A DNA stretch of 64,000 nucleotides from Oleiphilus messinensis (GCF_002162375.1 NZ_CP021425.1:4543001-4607000), one strand, 5' to 3'. Counted from the first letter of the stretch, positions 8,802 through 17,268 are shown. Notes: generated by a model from the sequence alone, not told the origin. A program made the numbers and translations.

Positions 8802-9343
8802 TTTATTACGACCCCCAACTCAATGAGCTGAGCTGCAACTTTAAAATCTGTCGTATTAATCAACTTACCATTAATACGAAATCGAATTTGGTCATCCTGA
8901 ATGAAAAATTCGATCAAACCACCAGAGCCAACAAACGAGGATGACTCCCCCATCGTCAATGTGCCAGAAGCATCAATGGCAGATAGAACCGTTTCAACTA
9001 CAGAGTGTTCAGAGTCAACAACGTATAATACTTTGCACGGACTCAGGTCTGTTGCATCAGAATAATGTCCTAACCGGGAAACCTTGACCCTGCCCTGGGC
9101 CAGCTCAGCCCCATCTATTTCATCCAGTGCCGCCCCGAAACGATCCTCCCCAAGGATACACACATTGAGCTGCCCGGCATCGGCCCCATGGCGTGGCGGA
9201 AACTCAACAAACTGGAGCATGTTGAAGATATAGGACGCTTTTATCTGATAGGTCACGTCGGCGGCGTACCCCAGACTCGACGAACCAAATAAAACAGCAG
9301 CCAGGAACCCGGTCAGACGGACTAAGCGAGAGCAAAATATCAT
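8798..9343 (-). CDS. YfiR-like periplasmic protein (DUF4154)
   Basis: A 181-residue protein with a signal peptide (hydrophobic about 9-24, ending SLGYA). The mature part begins with a helix and the segment KASYIFNMLQFVEFP, typical of the YfiR/DUF4154 family, and continues with VCILGEDRFG and a C-terminal FRINGKLINTT. In Pseudomonas, YfiR is a periplasmic repressor of a membrane diguanylate cyclase. Here no diguanylate cyclase is present: the next gene, overlapping by four bases, is a hybrid kinase with a comparable two-helix periplasmic sensor. I infer that this YfiR-like protein tunes the kinase. One base separates it from the TonB receptor stop. Confidence 0.85.
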   Translation of the reverse strand: MIFCSRLVRLTGFLAAVLFGSSSLGYAADVTYQIKASYIFNMLQFVEFPPRHGADAGQLNVCILGEDRFGAALDEIDGAELAQGRVKVSRLGHYSDATDLSPCKVLYVVDSEHSVVETVLSAIDASGTLTMGESSSFVGSGGLIEFFIQDDQIRFRINGKLINTTDFKVAAQLIELGVVIK

Positions 9344-9344
9344 A

Positions 9345-11195
9345 TTAAAAACTCCAGGAGGTCATTAACATCACCTCCTGTTCCACCTGGCTTTCCGGAG
9401 AACTCCACTCACGATGCTTGGCATCTCCCAAATGCCGCCCAACCAACTGGAGCCTTCCGGCGGGATGCAATTGCCAGGACAAGGCCAAATCAAATACCAC
9501 GTAATGATCGGTCTGCTCCGCCGCCAGCTCGTCAAAGAATCGAATATAACTGTTTAACTGCCATTGAGGGCTAAGATCCAAAAAAGAAATCAGTTGTGCC
9601 ATATGACGAGGTGAGCGTCCTTCAATATTTGCCTCGGTACTTGTATCCAGACTACCGGCCGCAGTCTCCATCAGCAAGCGCGTGTAAGTATAATTTAATC
9701 TAAGCAACCAATTGTTTAGAAGCTGAACTTGAGAACTCAATTCCAAGCCCAGATTTCGACCACTGATATTGTTCGCCAACATGGGTATTTCGACGGAGAG
9801 CAGATGCTCATATTCACCGTAATACAGACTCAGATCGGTCTGCCATTGGGTATGGTGCTGATATCGCATCCCGATTTCGTAGAAGTCCGATTCCTCTGAA
9901 ACCGCAGTCTGATTACCCGTTAAAAACGGCGATACGATATCGTGCTCCAAACGACTGGGCACCCGAATCGCTCTTGACCAGGCCCCCCAAACCATAAAGT
10001 CACCCCAGATTTTCGCCAGACGAATGCTCGGCTGCCACTCATCCCCGGTATAGTTGTTGTGTTCAAATTTACTACCCAAAATCAAATGAAGCGTATTACC
10101 CTGAAAGGCTGTGTCGTTCTGAAGAAACACATTGATAATTTCATCACTTCGCTTTTGCGGTGCAACTGAAAAAAGATCAGACCCGGTAACGTCGTCCGTT
10201 AAATAACGATAGCCCGCACCGATCACGAATTCGTTACGCCCCCATTGCTGTTGCAGTTGGTACTCCAGATTCCAGATATCCCGACGATCTGACAATGACG
10301 TTTCCAGCGTTGTATGGTCAAAGTAAAAAAGCAGTTTGTGATTCTGCCTTGGGTTGGCTTTCAACTTCCAGTTCAACAACAGGTTATGACCTCTGCCATC
10401 CCGCCCCTCACGGGTCGCAGATACAAATCCCCCCCCCAGCTCACTGTGGTATACGTCCCCCTGTACCGTCAAGTTGCCCCAAAACTGGTCAACAATATCC
10501 CAACGAAACCCACCCATCGCCAATTGCCCCTTATCCGAATCATTTTCTGCTGCAGGGCTTTCCTCACGATCGGTAAATTTGCCATACACTCTGACAAATT
10601 GATGATCCGTAACAGCTTGTTCATGGCGTAATTGTACAATGCCCTTTTCGACTCGACCCGCCCCCACTTTGATATGGGAGCCCTCGGCATCCCGTGCGGA
10701 TCGCGTGATGATATTGATCACACCGTTTACCGCGTTTGCCCCCCAAAGGGTGCCACCCGGCCCTCGAACCACCTCGATACGTTCGACATCATCCATTAAA
10801 ACATCTTTTTCTTCCCACAATACCCCGGAATACAGCGGACTATAAACACTTCGACCATCAATCATGACCAACAGCTTATTGGCTGAATTGGAATTAAAAC
10901 CGCGAATACTGATCGCCCATTGCGTTGCCGATATACGGGCGACTTCGACTCCGGGAACATAGCGCAGAACTTCAGGGAGATGGTTGGCACCGGAACGGAT
11001 AATATCGTCACGAGTCAGCACATATACCGCGGCCGGCGCTTCTGACAACGGTTCTGACTTTTTCGACAGGGAGGTGATTTTGAGATTCATCAACTCTTGC
11101 AGCGACGTCCCCTTAACATCAATGAGCAATTTTTTTTGCGCAAATGTCAGCGGTGCAAAGAGCGTAACAAGAAGAATCGAGACAAACCATTTCAT
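9345..11195 (-). CDS. TonB-dependent outer-membrane receptor
   Basis: About 616 residues from the ATG at 11193-11195, chosen because it opens a clean signal peptide (MKWFVSILLVTLFAPLTFAQ). The open frame extends 54 codons further, but that extension contains a second hydrophobic stretch and is unlikely to be translated. The plug domain (about 40-160) has RDDIIRSGANHLPEVLRYVPG, RGFNSNSANKLLVMIDGRSV and RIEVVRGPGGTLWGANAVNG. The remaining residues form a beta-barrel ending in an aromatic residue (TSWSF). The family imports siderophores, vitamins or sugars, or signals. Its leading place before yfiR-like, kinase and HD-GYP genes suggests a ligand-sensing or surface role linked to cyclic-di-GMP (inference). 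Confidence 0.9.
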   Translation of the reverse strand: MKWFVSILLVTLFAPLTFAQKKLLIDVKGTSLQELMNLKITSLSKKSEPLSEAPAAVYVLTRDDIIRSGANHLPEVLRYVPGVEVARISATQWAISIRGFNSNSANKLLVMIDGRSVYSPLYSGVLWEEKDVLMDDVERIEVVRGPGGTLWGANAVNGVINIITRSARDAEGSHIKVGAGRVEKGIVQLRHEQAVTDHQFVRVYGKFTDREESPAAENDSDKGQLAMGGFRWDIVDQFWGNLTVQGDVYHSELGGGFVSATREGRDGRGHNLLLNWKLKANPRQNHKLLFYFDHTTLETSLSDRRDIWNLEYQLQQQWGRNEFVIGAGYRYLTDDVTGSDLFSVAPQKRSDEIINVFLQNDTAFQGNTLHLILGSKFEHNNYTGDEWQPSIRLAKIWGDFMVWGAWSRAIRVPSRLEHDIVSPFLTGNQTAVSEESDFYEIGMRYQHHTQWQTDLSLYYGEYEHLLSVEIPMLANNISGRNLGLELSSQVQLLNNWLLRLNYTYTRLLMETAAGSLDTSTEANIEGRSPRHMAQLISFLDLSPQWQLNSYIRFFDELAAEQTDHYVVFDLALSWQLHPAGRLQLVGRHLGDAKHREWSSPESQVEQEVMLMTSWSF

Positions 11196-11489
11196 GGGCA
11201 CTGTCCGTAGCACAGGTGTAGCACTGAGTATAGTCAATGACGGATTTCTGTCTAAGAAAAGCACAACTATCCCAATCATGATAATCAGGTGAGAAACCAA
11301 GACACCAAGAAACCACCAACCGAAACAGATCGCCGGGTATTTCTTGACCCAGTTCACTGATTTGCCGTTATGACGCCTCGCGGTGAGGTAAAACCAATTC
11401 CGTTGCCGCTATAAATAATAACCATACAATGTAACAAGCCGGCAAATAGTGCAACGAAATCAATAGGAAAAGCGAAAAGGAGCGGTGCA
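11196..11489. other. intergenic region upstream of the receptor operon
   Basis: About 290 bases between the TonB receptor start (minus) and a small plus-strand gene. The minus-strand frame stays open through most of it, but without a good ribosome site. It should hold the operon promoter. No clear -35/-10 pair or operator stands out. Confidence 0.4.
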
Positions 11490-11621
11490 ATGAACACTCG
11501 AAACCACCGACAAATCAGAGCAATGAAACGCTACGCACGGGCTTTACACTTGCAATTTGAAGAAGCCGCCATGCGCTGGTGTGAAATCGGGCTGGCGGCA
11601 CGTTGGGCCGAGCAGAATTGA
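11490..11621 (+). CDS. small basic protein, 43 residues, unrecognised
   Basis: A short frame beginning MNTRNHRQIRAMKRYARAL and ending RWAEQN, 43 residues. AAGGAG lies at 11477-11482, seven bases before the ATG, which is among the best ribosome sites in this part of the window. The composition is Arg/Ala-rich with one amphipathic helix (LQFEEAAMRWCEIGLAARWA). It lies convergent to the LysR gene (ending at 11645) and divergent from the TonB receptor. No family is recognised. The strong ribosome site and helix-forming composition are the only support. Confidence 0.5.
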   Translation: MNTRNHRQIRAMKRYARALHLQFEEAAMRWCEIGLAARWAEQN

Positions 11622-11644
11622 ATAATTGCTTCGTGATCGACAAG

Positions 11645-12544
11645 TTATTCAACCGGTAAGAACTGTTCACGAAACCAGAGGTGGGGAGCACTCGCTTTGA
11701 CCCGCTCATGCCAGAACAGGCCGAATGGCGGAAATTCAAGATCGAACGGGAGATTCGCTACAGTCAAAGGATAAAGAGGTTGTAACCGCTCAACCATACT
11801 TTCATTAACAATCATAACCAGATCGGTCTGGCTGACAATCGCAACCGCAGCCATGAAAAAGGGCGTTTCGACCGCAATCTCCCGTGTTAAGCCGAGCACA
11901 TTTAAACGCAAGTCAACCGGGTTAGTCCCACCTCCGGTGAGTTGCGGCACAACATGACGCAATGCGACGTAGTGTTCGAGCGATAATGAACCGGACAGCG
12001 CCGGATGACCACGCCGTCCAATACAGACATAACGGGAAGAGCGCTGAATGACTTTGCGGTAGATCCCCGCAGGGGCGCTGTCCACCACACCGAAGGCAAA
12101 ATCCACTTCCCCACTTTGCAAGCCAGAAAATGTAGAGGTCGACCAGGGAACGTAAACAATCTTGGTATGAGGTGCCTCAGTCTGAATTCTGTTCAACCAA
12201 CTCGGAGCATAGAGTTGCACTAGAAAATCGGAAGCGGCAACCCGAAAGCTCATGTCTCGCTGTCTTGGATCGAAATCGTCCCCCATTACCAGTTGATCGA
12301 CTTGATCCACAATTGATTGCAACGACGTCACCATGGCTTCTGCGCGGGGCGTCAATATCATTTGATTGCCCTTGCGTACCAACAAGGGGTCATCCAGTAA
12401 TTCCCGGAGGCGACTGAGATTCTTACTCATTCCAGATTGAGTGATGTCAAGCCGTTCCGCCGCGAGACTAACCTGTTGTTCAGTTAAAAGAGCATGTAAT
12501 GACAACAATAAATTCAGATCGAACTTTTTCAAAATCGAATACAT
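11645..12544 (-). CDS. LysR-family regulator (NodD/SyrM-like layout)
   Basis: A 299-residue protein. The N-terminal helix-turn-helix has AAERLDITQSGMSKNLSRLR within the first 60 residues, starting MYSILKKFDLNLLLSLHALL, a pattern common in the NodD/SyrM/LeuO branch. The effector-binding domain (about 95-295) follows. It is divergent from the medium-chain reductase gene, with 155 bases between the starts, so control of that gene is likely. A TCAA-N6-TTGA inverted repeat in the gap is a candidate binding site. Confidence 0.9.
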   Translation of the reverse strand: MYSILKKFDLNLLLSLHALLTEQQVSLAAERLDITQSGMSKNLSRLRELLDDPLLVRKGNQMILTPRAEAMVTSLQSIVDQVDQLVMGDDFDPRQRDMSFRVAASDFLVQLYAPSWLNRIQTEAPHTKIVYVPWSTSTFSGLQSGEVDFAFGVVDSAPAGIYRKVIQRSSRYVCIGRRGHPALSGSLSLEHYVALRHVVPQLTGGGTNPVDLRLNVLGLTREIAVETPFFMAAVAIVSQTDLVMIVNESMVERLQPLYPLTVANLPFDLEFPPFGLFWHERVKASAPHLWFREQFLPVE

Positions 12545-12633
12545 GACTAGAACTCATATCCTTTATGAATGATATGGAATCGCAAGCATAGCAAGACCCC
12601 GCCATAATTCGCAAAACACGAACCTGATAGGTA

Positions 12634-12647
12634 TCAATCAAGGTTGA
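12634..12647. promoter_or_regulatory. candidate LysR operator and promoter region
   Basis: TCAA, six bases, then TTGA forms a perfect dyad at 12634-12647 in the divergent LysR/reductase gap. The dyad overlaps a TTGACA hexamer at 12644-12649 that could act as a -35 element for the reductase; a matching -10 is not clear. LysR proteins typically bind short interrupted dyads of this size. Confidence 0.35.
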
Positions 12648-12699
12648 CATAAACTTTTGTTTATTTCCCAGCCAATACCATCATATTTTGGAGAAAGAC

Positions 12700-13737
12700 A
12701 TGGAAAATCAACTCGCTAAAATAATACGCCCCGGCGGGGTGGAGCAAATCCGATTGGTAAACGAGCCACTTCGACCTCCTGCAGAAAACGAAATTACTAT
12801 CAAAATCGAGGCCAGTGGCGTGGCGTTTGCGGATGTATTAATGCGGGAAGGACTGTATCCCGGAGTGCCCCGAAAAATGCTGACACCCGGCTACGATTTA
12901 GTAGGACGCGTTGAACGCAAAGGTAAATCTGTGGAGGATTTCAACGTAGGAGACAGGGTAATCGCGCTGTCCCAAACCGATGGCAATGCGCATTTCATCA
13001 ATACTGCTACCACCCTTGTATGCCCCTGTCCGGAATCAATACCTGCACCGGTCGCCGTTGCTTTAATTCTAAACTATGTTACCGCCTATCAGATGTTACA
13101 TCGTCTTGCCCGGATCAAACCCAATGAAACGGTATTGATTCACGGCCTGGCCGGAGGGGTTGGTAGTGCCTTGATGCAACTTGCACTGCATGCAGATGCG
13201 CAAGTCTATGGCACGCTGTCCCAACGGAAATGGGATAGTCTGGATTGCATGCTGACAGGAAACGAGCGATTGACTAAAATCGACTATCAATCAGAACCCT
13301 TCGAAGCCGCTATTAAACGTCATTGCGCGGATGGCGTGGATGTTGTATTCGATGCCGTTGGCGGCCAACACTTGAAGCGTTCATACCAAACCCTTATTCC
13401 ATTCGGTCGGGTGATATCCTACGGATTTTCTACAGCAATTCACAACGGGAGACGAAATTGGCTTAAGGCAGGAAACGGAATACTCAAGGGTCTGTTCTCG
13501 GCTGTCGACTTGATCGCCACAAGCAAAACGGTGTCAGGCTACGGAATCTGGGTTGCTGCACACGCTCACCCGGACTGGTTTCAGCAAGATATGCAGGCAG
13601 TACTGGATTTGTACGAAGCGGGGATAATTAATCCCCTGATTTCAAAAACACTCCCTCTCGCGGAAATTCAACAGGCTCACCGTCTTATGGAGTCTTCGCA
13701 AGTGCCTGGCAAAATCGTCTTGATGAATGAACATTGA
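12700..13737 (+). CDS. medium-chain dehydrogenase/reductase, quinone-oxidoreductase-like
   Basis: About 345 residues from the ATG at 12700, with GGAG seven bases upstream; a TTG four codons earlier overlaps that ribosome site and is not used. An N-terminal GroES-like domain (NEITIKIEASGVAFADVLMR, PGYDLVGRV, GDRVIAL) precedes a Rossmann domain with the nucleotide loop HGLAGGVGSALMQLA (about 150-165) and VDVVFDAVGG. The catalytic-zinc and structural-zinc Cys clusters of alcohol dehydrogenases are absent. This points to the zeta-crystallin/quinone reductase branch, which uses NADPH on quinones or enones. The neighbouring divergent LysR gene is the likely regulator. Confidence 0.88.
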   Translation: MENQLAKIIRPGGVEQIRLVNEPLRPPAENEITIKIEASGVAFADVLMREGLYPGVPRKMLTPGYDLVGRVERKGKSVEDFNVGDRVIALSQTDGNAHFINTATTLVCPCPESIPAPVAVALILNYVTAYQMLHRLARIKPNETVLIHGLAGGVGSALMQLALHADAQVYGTLSQRKWDSLDCMLTGNERLTKIDYQSEPFEAAIKRHCADGVDVVFDAVGGQHLKRSYQTLIPFGRVISYGFSTAIHNGRRNWLKAGNGILKGLFSAVDLIATSKTVSGYGIWVAAHAHPDWFQQDMQAVLDLYEAGIINPLISKTLPLAEIQQAHRLMESSQVPGKIVLMNEH

Positions 13738-13875
13738 GAATCCGTGAAGGCCGTCCATCACACCCAAGCTGAAAGCGCTCAATTCGACAAATACGTCGGG
13801 CGTACTTAATCGCGTCGCTAACCAGCTGAATGCTGGACGGAGAAAAAACAAGCCGGAGTAAACTGGAGGAGCGTG

Positions 13876-14433
13876 TTACGCCGTATTCAATAAACCTGCA
13901 CGGATACCACTGCGCAGAAAATCCATTTGATCACCCAGAATACGACGATTGCTCAGAAACAGCACTTCATGCCGGCTGGGCACAAAAGGCACTGCCAGTA
14001 ATTGCATTCCGGCTTCTTCCGGGGTGCGATCCGCTTTCTGGTTGTTGCAGCGTTTACAGCTGGTCACCACTTGTGTCCAGGTGTCCGCACCACCACGGGA
14101 AACAGGTATGATGTGATCCCGACTCAGATCCCGTGAGGCAAACCGAATACCGCAGTAAAGACAGGTATAGTTGTCCCGGAGAAACAAAAGTTGATTACTG
14201 AGCGCAGGCGTATCCTTGGCGGCTTTATCAACACCCTGAGTGGCAATAATCGCAGGAATACCCAGTTCCGAACGCTGCCCCTGATGATTAGTTCCGCCAC
14301 GAAGCACGATACTCACATCGCCATGGAACCATAGCACCCGGTCGGCACAGATAAATAACGATGCCGCTTGTGGCGTTAACCAGGATACCGGAAACCCCGT
14401 TTTATCTACTCTTAATACTTGTGCGCAGTTCAT
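13876..14433 (-). CDS. HNH endonuclease
   Basis: A 185-residue protein with a complete HNH domain in the second half. CxxC at Cys91/Cys94 (YTCLYCG), the DHIIPVSRGG core (106-115), a second CxxC at Cys126/Cys129 (CKRCNNQK) and Asn130 make a zinc-stabilised beta-beta-alpha-metal nuclease. The first 80 residues are of unknown fold. Such stand-alone HNH proteins with a length near 185 are widespread in gammaproteobacteria and their cellular target is not established. It lies 65 bases downstream of the tRNA on the same strand. Confidence 0.85.
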   Translation of the reverse strand: MNCAQVLRVDKTGFPVSWLTPQAASLFICADRVLWFHGDVSIVLRGGTNHQGQRSELGIPAIIATQGVDKAAKDTPALSNQLLFLRDNYTCLYCGIRFASRDLSRDHIIPVSRGGADTWTQVVTSCKRCNNQKADRTPEEAGMQLLAVPFVPSRHEVLFLSNRRILGDQMDFLRSGIRAGLLNTA

Positions 14434-14498
14434 TCTTTAATCCTACCTTGCACGTCCATGTTTATAAAGATACGCAAAACGCACCTTCTCTATAAGAT

Positions 14499-14574
14499 TG
14501 GCAACCGGGATGAGACTTGAACTCATAACCGCAGCAGTCAAAGTGCTGCGCTCTACCCGTTGAGCTACCCGGCA
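14499..14574 (-). tRNA. tRNA-Gln (anticodon UUG), unusual acceptor stem
   Basis: The minus strand folds into exactly 76 positions with canonical spacing. The D stem is GCTC/GAGC with an 8-base loop containing GGG. The anticodon stem is CAGCA/TGCTG with loop CTTTGAC (anticodon TTG). The variable loop has 5 bases. The T stem is ATGAG/CTCAT with loop TTCAAGT, and CCA is encoded. The discriminator is G73, as in bacterial tRNA-Gln. The acceptor stem is odd: positions 1 and 72 are U and U (no pair) and 2-71 is G-U, while 3-7 pair with 66-70. Bacterial tRNA-Gln normally has a weak U1-A72 pair and G2-C71, G3-C70, so this is an atypical isoacceptor or a decaying copy. The HNH gene follows on the same strand. 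Confidence 0.8.
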
Positions 14575-14666
14575 ACAAACTGATCAAATTTTTTACTCAC
14601 CAGATTTTGTAATGTGCTTTTGAATCCGTCACACGACCTTTTAATCGTGCTGCTCGGAAAAAACAC

Positions 14667-14700
14667 ATAAAAAAACCCGGTGATCTCAGACCACCGGGTT
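14667..14700 (-). terminator. rho-independent terminator (minus strand)
   Basis: A 9-bp perfect stem (AACCCGGTG/CACCGGGTT at 14674-14682 and 14692-14700) with a 9-base loop is followed on the minus strand by about seven T residues. It lies just past the end of the minus-strand frame that stops at 14767 and separates that frame from the tRNA. Confidence 0.85.
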
Positions 14701-14766
14701 CGAATCCTGCTATGATTCTGACCGGGGCCGCTAACCTTGCGTCTTTCCCCGGACGATAAACTCATC

Positions 14767-15078
14767 TCATCCGGATAGAAGACTGCCTTGCTGACTTACA
14801 CGAGCCTGTTCAATCTCGAATTGCTTAGAAATGGGATAAAACGTACGTTTCCAATGCGGTATCAATGCAACATCACCTTGCCCAAGCACTGGCACAGAGA
14901 GCCCATACCCTTCGAGGGGAGCCAGCGGAAAACAGAACGATAAATCGTGTAATGAGTACATTTTCAAACCATCAGGTATCAAATAAATTTGTCGTGAACA
15001 TAAGCACAGGGTATGCCAAAACTGAATATAACGAAAATAACGTGCGACATCGCTCCATTCACCATTATATACATACCC
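14767..15078 (-). pseudogene. possible gene remnant, unrecognised
   Basis: The minus-strand frame is open from a TAG near 15079 down to a stop at 14767, about 103 codons. It encodes a protein-like sequence (for example RYFRYIQFWHTL, DGLKMYSLHDLSF, GQGDVALIPHWKRTFYPIS) without a convincing start or ribosome site. A strong terminator follows at the right distance. This suggests the 3' end of a once longer gene. No family is recognised. It could also be a real small gene starting at an internal ATG or TTG. Confidence 0.35.
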
Positions 15079-15329
15079 AAACTAAGAGCTAACGGGATAA
15101 GAAATTTCAAAACAACAGAAAAATACTTTATTTTAAAAGCCAATAAACTCTTAAATAAGAGCAATAACAAACTCAGTCACCTTAGGAAAATCAACAAACC
15201 TACCGGATACAAGAACCGGTAATCGTCTCGATCAAACGCTATACTTTGGAAACAAAGGCCGCCAAGGACTGAAGGACGTTTCGGTAAGGTACGGCCTAAA
15301 AACTGGAACCCGCAGGGAACATTTACACC

Positions 15330-16298
15330 ATGCCTTATCCGATTGAAGAAAAATTTGTTATCGCCGTTGCGTCAAGTGCCTTGTTTGATTTATCTGAATC
15401 GGACAAAGTTTTTCGAGAACAAGGGCCATTGGCCTATCGGGACTATCAAGCTGCGCAACTGGATACACCGCTTGAGAAAGGCGTGGCCTTCCCCTTTGTA
15501 AGACGTTTTCTCAACATGAACCAACACTTCCCTGATGAACTGCCGGTAGAAGTCGTTTTACTTTCCCGAAACTCCGCCATCACCGGGAAGCGGGTGTTTC
15601 GCTCTATCCATCACCATGGCCTGGAAATCACCCGCGCCGCATTTCTGGAAGGACAATCCCCCTACTCTTACATCCCCGCATTTAACGCATCACTGTTTCT
15701 TTCGGCAAACGAACAAGACGTTTCCCAAGCAATTGATAACGGCTATCCTGCTGGAACGGTCCTGCCTTCGGTAGTAATGGATGATATCGTCGATGCAGAA
15801 CTGAGAATTGCATTCGATTTTGATGGCGTAATCGCCGGAGACGATGCCGAAAAAGTCTATAAAGGCGGCTTGGCGGGATTCCATCAATTTGAAACCGCAA
15901 GAGCGGATATCCCACACAACCCGGGGCCGCTGGCCGACCTCTTTCAAAAACTTGCGGTTATTCAAAAACTGGAAGACCAAGCTGTTGAAAAATCGCCGGA
16001 ATACCAACGCATCATTCGTACTGCCATCGTCACCGCACGCAGCGCCCCCGCCCACGAACGGGTCATCACCACCCTGGAACACTGGGGCGTCAGCGCCAAC
16101 GAAGTGTTTTTCCTCGGCGGCATGAAAAAAGCCCGAATACTCGACATACTCAAACCGCACATATTCTTCGACGACCAGCAAACCCACCTCACCTCATCCG
16201 CCGGAAATATTCCCATGGTTCACGTTCCGTTTGGTGTGACAAACCAGATAACAAAGAAAGCAGAGTTATCTATCGCTGAGGAAACAGAAATAGAGTGA
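15330..16298 (+). CDS. cytosolic 5'-nucleotidase (NT5C1-type)
   Basis: A 322-residue protein. The central IAFDFDGVIAGDDAE (160-174) carries the DxDG nucleophile motif of HAD phosphatases. An upstream LLSRNSAITGKRVF and a downstream TARSAPAHERV and FLGGMKKARIL, FFDDQQTH complete the later HAD motifs. The N-terminal FPFVRRFLNMN and the overall length match the bacterial 5'-nucleotidase family related to cytosolic 5'-nucleotidase IA, which dephosphorylates nucleoside monophosphates such as AMP. The ribosome site is weak. The stop lies two bases from the convergent stop of the next gene. Confidence 0.88.
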   Translation: MPYPIEEKFVIAVASSALFDLSESDKVFREQGPLAYRDYQAAQLDTPLEKGVAFPFVRRFLNMNQHFPDELPVEVVLLSRNSAITGKRVFRSIHHHGLEITRAAFLEGQSPYSYIPAFNASLFLSANEQDVSQAIDNGYPAGTVLPSVVMDDIVDAELRIAFDFDGVIAGDDAEKVYKGGLAGFHQFETARADIPHNPGPLADLFQKLAVIQKLEDQAVEKSPEYQRIIRTAIVTARSAPAHERVITTLEHWGVSANEVFFLGGMKKARILDILKPHIFFDDQQTHLTSSAGNIPMVHVPFGVTNQITKKAELSIAEETEIE

Positions 16299-16300
16299 GA

Positions 16301-17002
16301 TCACACCCCATCCGGAATACAGAGGTTGTGTACCGCGTTGTAGTTTCTTACAGAGCGCATCGCGCCAACGAGAGTTTGAAAACGGGAATTCTGCGCCGCC
16401 TGGCGGTCGGTGCTGGTGTACACTTCGAGTCCACCGTGACCGACTTTTCTGACGCGATATCCGCAGCTGTCCAGAAAAACCACCTCTCTGCCGGTTGCCG
16501 TTAATCGCTGCCCTCTGGAATCCCAGATATTCTTTTTCCATCGGGGTGACGCCAGGTTAAAGTCGTGCCGTCCATGGGCACCACCTAAAAGCCAGGCGTC
16601 ATTATACAGAAAGTGATAACCGGCCTTACCATTGCGCCAAGCGCTATCCAGTGCATTATAGTAATGCATGATCATACCGCCTGTAGCTACATTGATATTG
16701 CCGTAACCGGTTTGACCATTGCGGACGCCGGGTGCTTCATCCCGGTGGGTAATCACCCCCAGGGCTTTATGGTCATCGATGGTGATTGCATTACCAAATT
16801 GATCCGGGGTTCTGCCATTTTCATCCACACAAGTGCGCCCCATGACCAAAATACCATATTGTTGATTACGCGCTTGAGAGTAAATATCCCATGCCCGTTC
16901 AATACTGGGTGGCCCCATCCAGTTTATAATGCGTGTGAATTCTTCATAGTAGTTTGCAATCGCGCGATAATCCGCCCAAAATTCTCGATAATTTGCGTAC
17001 AT
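16301..17002 (-). CDS. unrecognised protein, 233 residues
   Basis: The frame starts MYANYREFWADYRAIANYYE. There is no signal peptide and no membrane segment. The composition is rich in Tyr, Trp, Asn and Gly, with a His/Gly-rich middle (LLGGAHGRHDFNLASPRW) and scattered Cys (three in all). A GGAA lies close upstream of the ATG. The aromatic and Asn-rich composition recalls lectin-like or secreted effector proteins, but no catalytic motif is clear and no function is proposed. It is monocistronic, with a 266-base upstream region that contains two small palindromes. Confidence 0.65.
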   Translation of the reverse strand: MYANYREFWADYRAIANYYEEFTRIINWMGPPSIERAWDIYSQARNQQYGILVMGRTCVDENGRTPDQFGNAITIDDHKALGVITHRDEAPGVRNGQTGYGNINVATGGMIMHYYNALDSAWRNGKAGYHFLYNDAWLLGGAHGRHDFNLASPRWKKNIWDSRGQRLTATGREVVFLDSCGYRVRKVGHGGLEVYTSTDRQAAQNSRFQTLVGAMRSVRNYNAVHNLCIPDGV

Positions 17003-17151
17003 AATTCCGTTCTCTCAATTTCGTTATAGTCTTAGATGCTGTTAATACTCGCCCTGAAGGGCATTGATTAATGAGATATACGGGGCAGGTGCAAAAAAGT
17101 TGCAGGTTTTGGAGAGTTTTTTAGCTTTTTGATTATGCAGATCACCTCAGG

Positions 17152-17167
17152 TATGGTTCGTACCATA
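17152..17167. promoter_or_regulatory. inverted repeat in the divergent gap
   Basis: TATGGT, four bases, ACCATA (17152-17167) lies between the unrecognised minus-strand gene and the small plus-strand membrane gene. A second small hairpin (GCCC TGAA GGGC) is at 17052-17063. Either could be an operator; no factor is assigned. Confidence 0.3.
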
Positions 17168-17268
17168 TTTCAGCTATTTTCCCGAGACAGGGTCAACCTG
17201 TGACAAGCAAGTTGATCCCTGTTCAACCCTATGATCGTTGGTAGCCTTTTAAAAATTGGGGACTTAGA

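Larger units (their letters stand above)
14575..15329. other. gene-poor, AT-rich stretch
   Basis: Between the tRNA and the 5'-nucleotidase gene no intact gene is convincing. It holds the minus-strand terminator, the possible remnant described separately, and an AT-rich segment (about 14980-15210) whose composition differs from the surroundings. That fits an old insertion or deletion junction next to a tRNA. No direct repeat of the tRNA 3' end was seen. Confidence 0.5.

Noticed and set aside
11196-11357. N-terminal extension of the TonB receptor
   Set aside because: It would place a second hydrophobic stretch before a good signal peptide and has no ribosome site.
12688-12699. TTG start for the medium-chain reductase
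   Set aside because: It overlaps the GGAG ribosome site used by the ATG at 12700.
14690-14712. T-arm-like sequence (GGGTTCGAATCC) suggesting a second tRNA
   Set aside because: No matching D arm, anticodon arm or acceptor stem lies upstream, and part of it belongs to the terminator stem.
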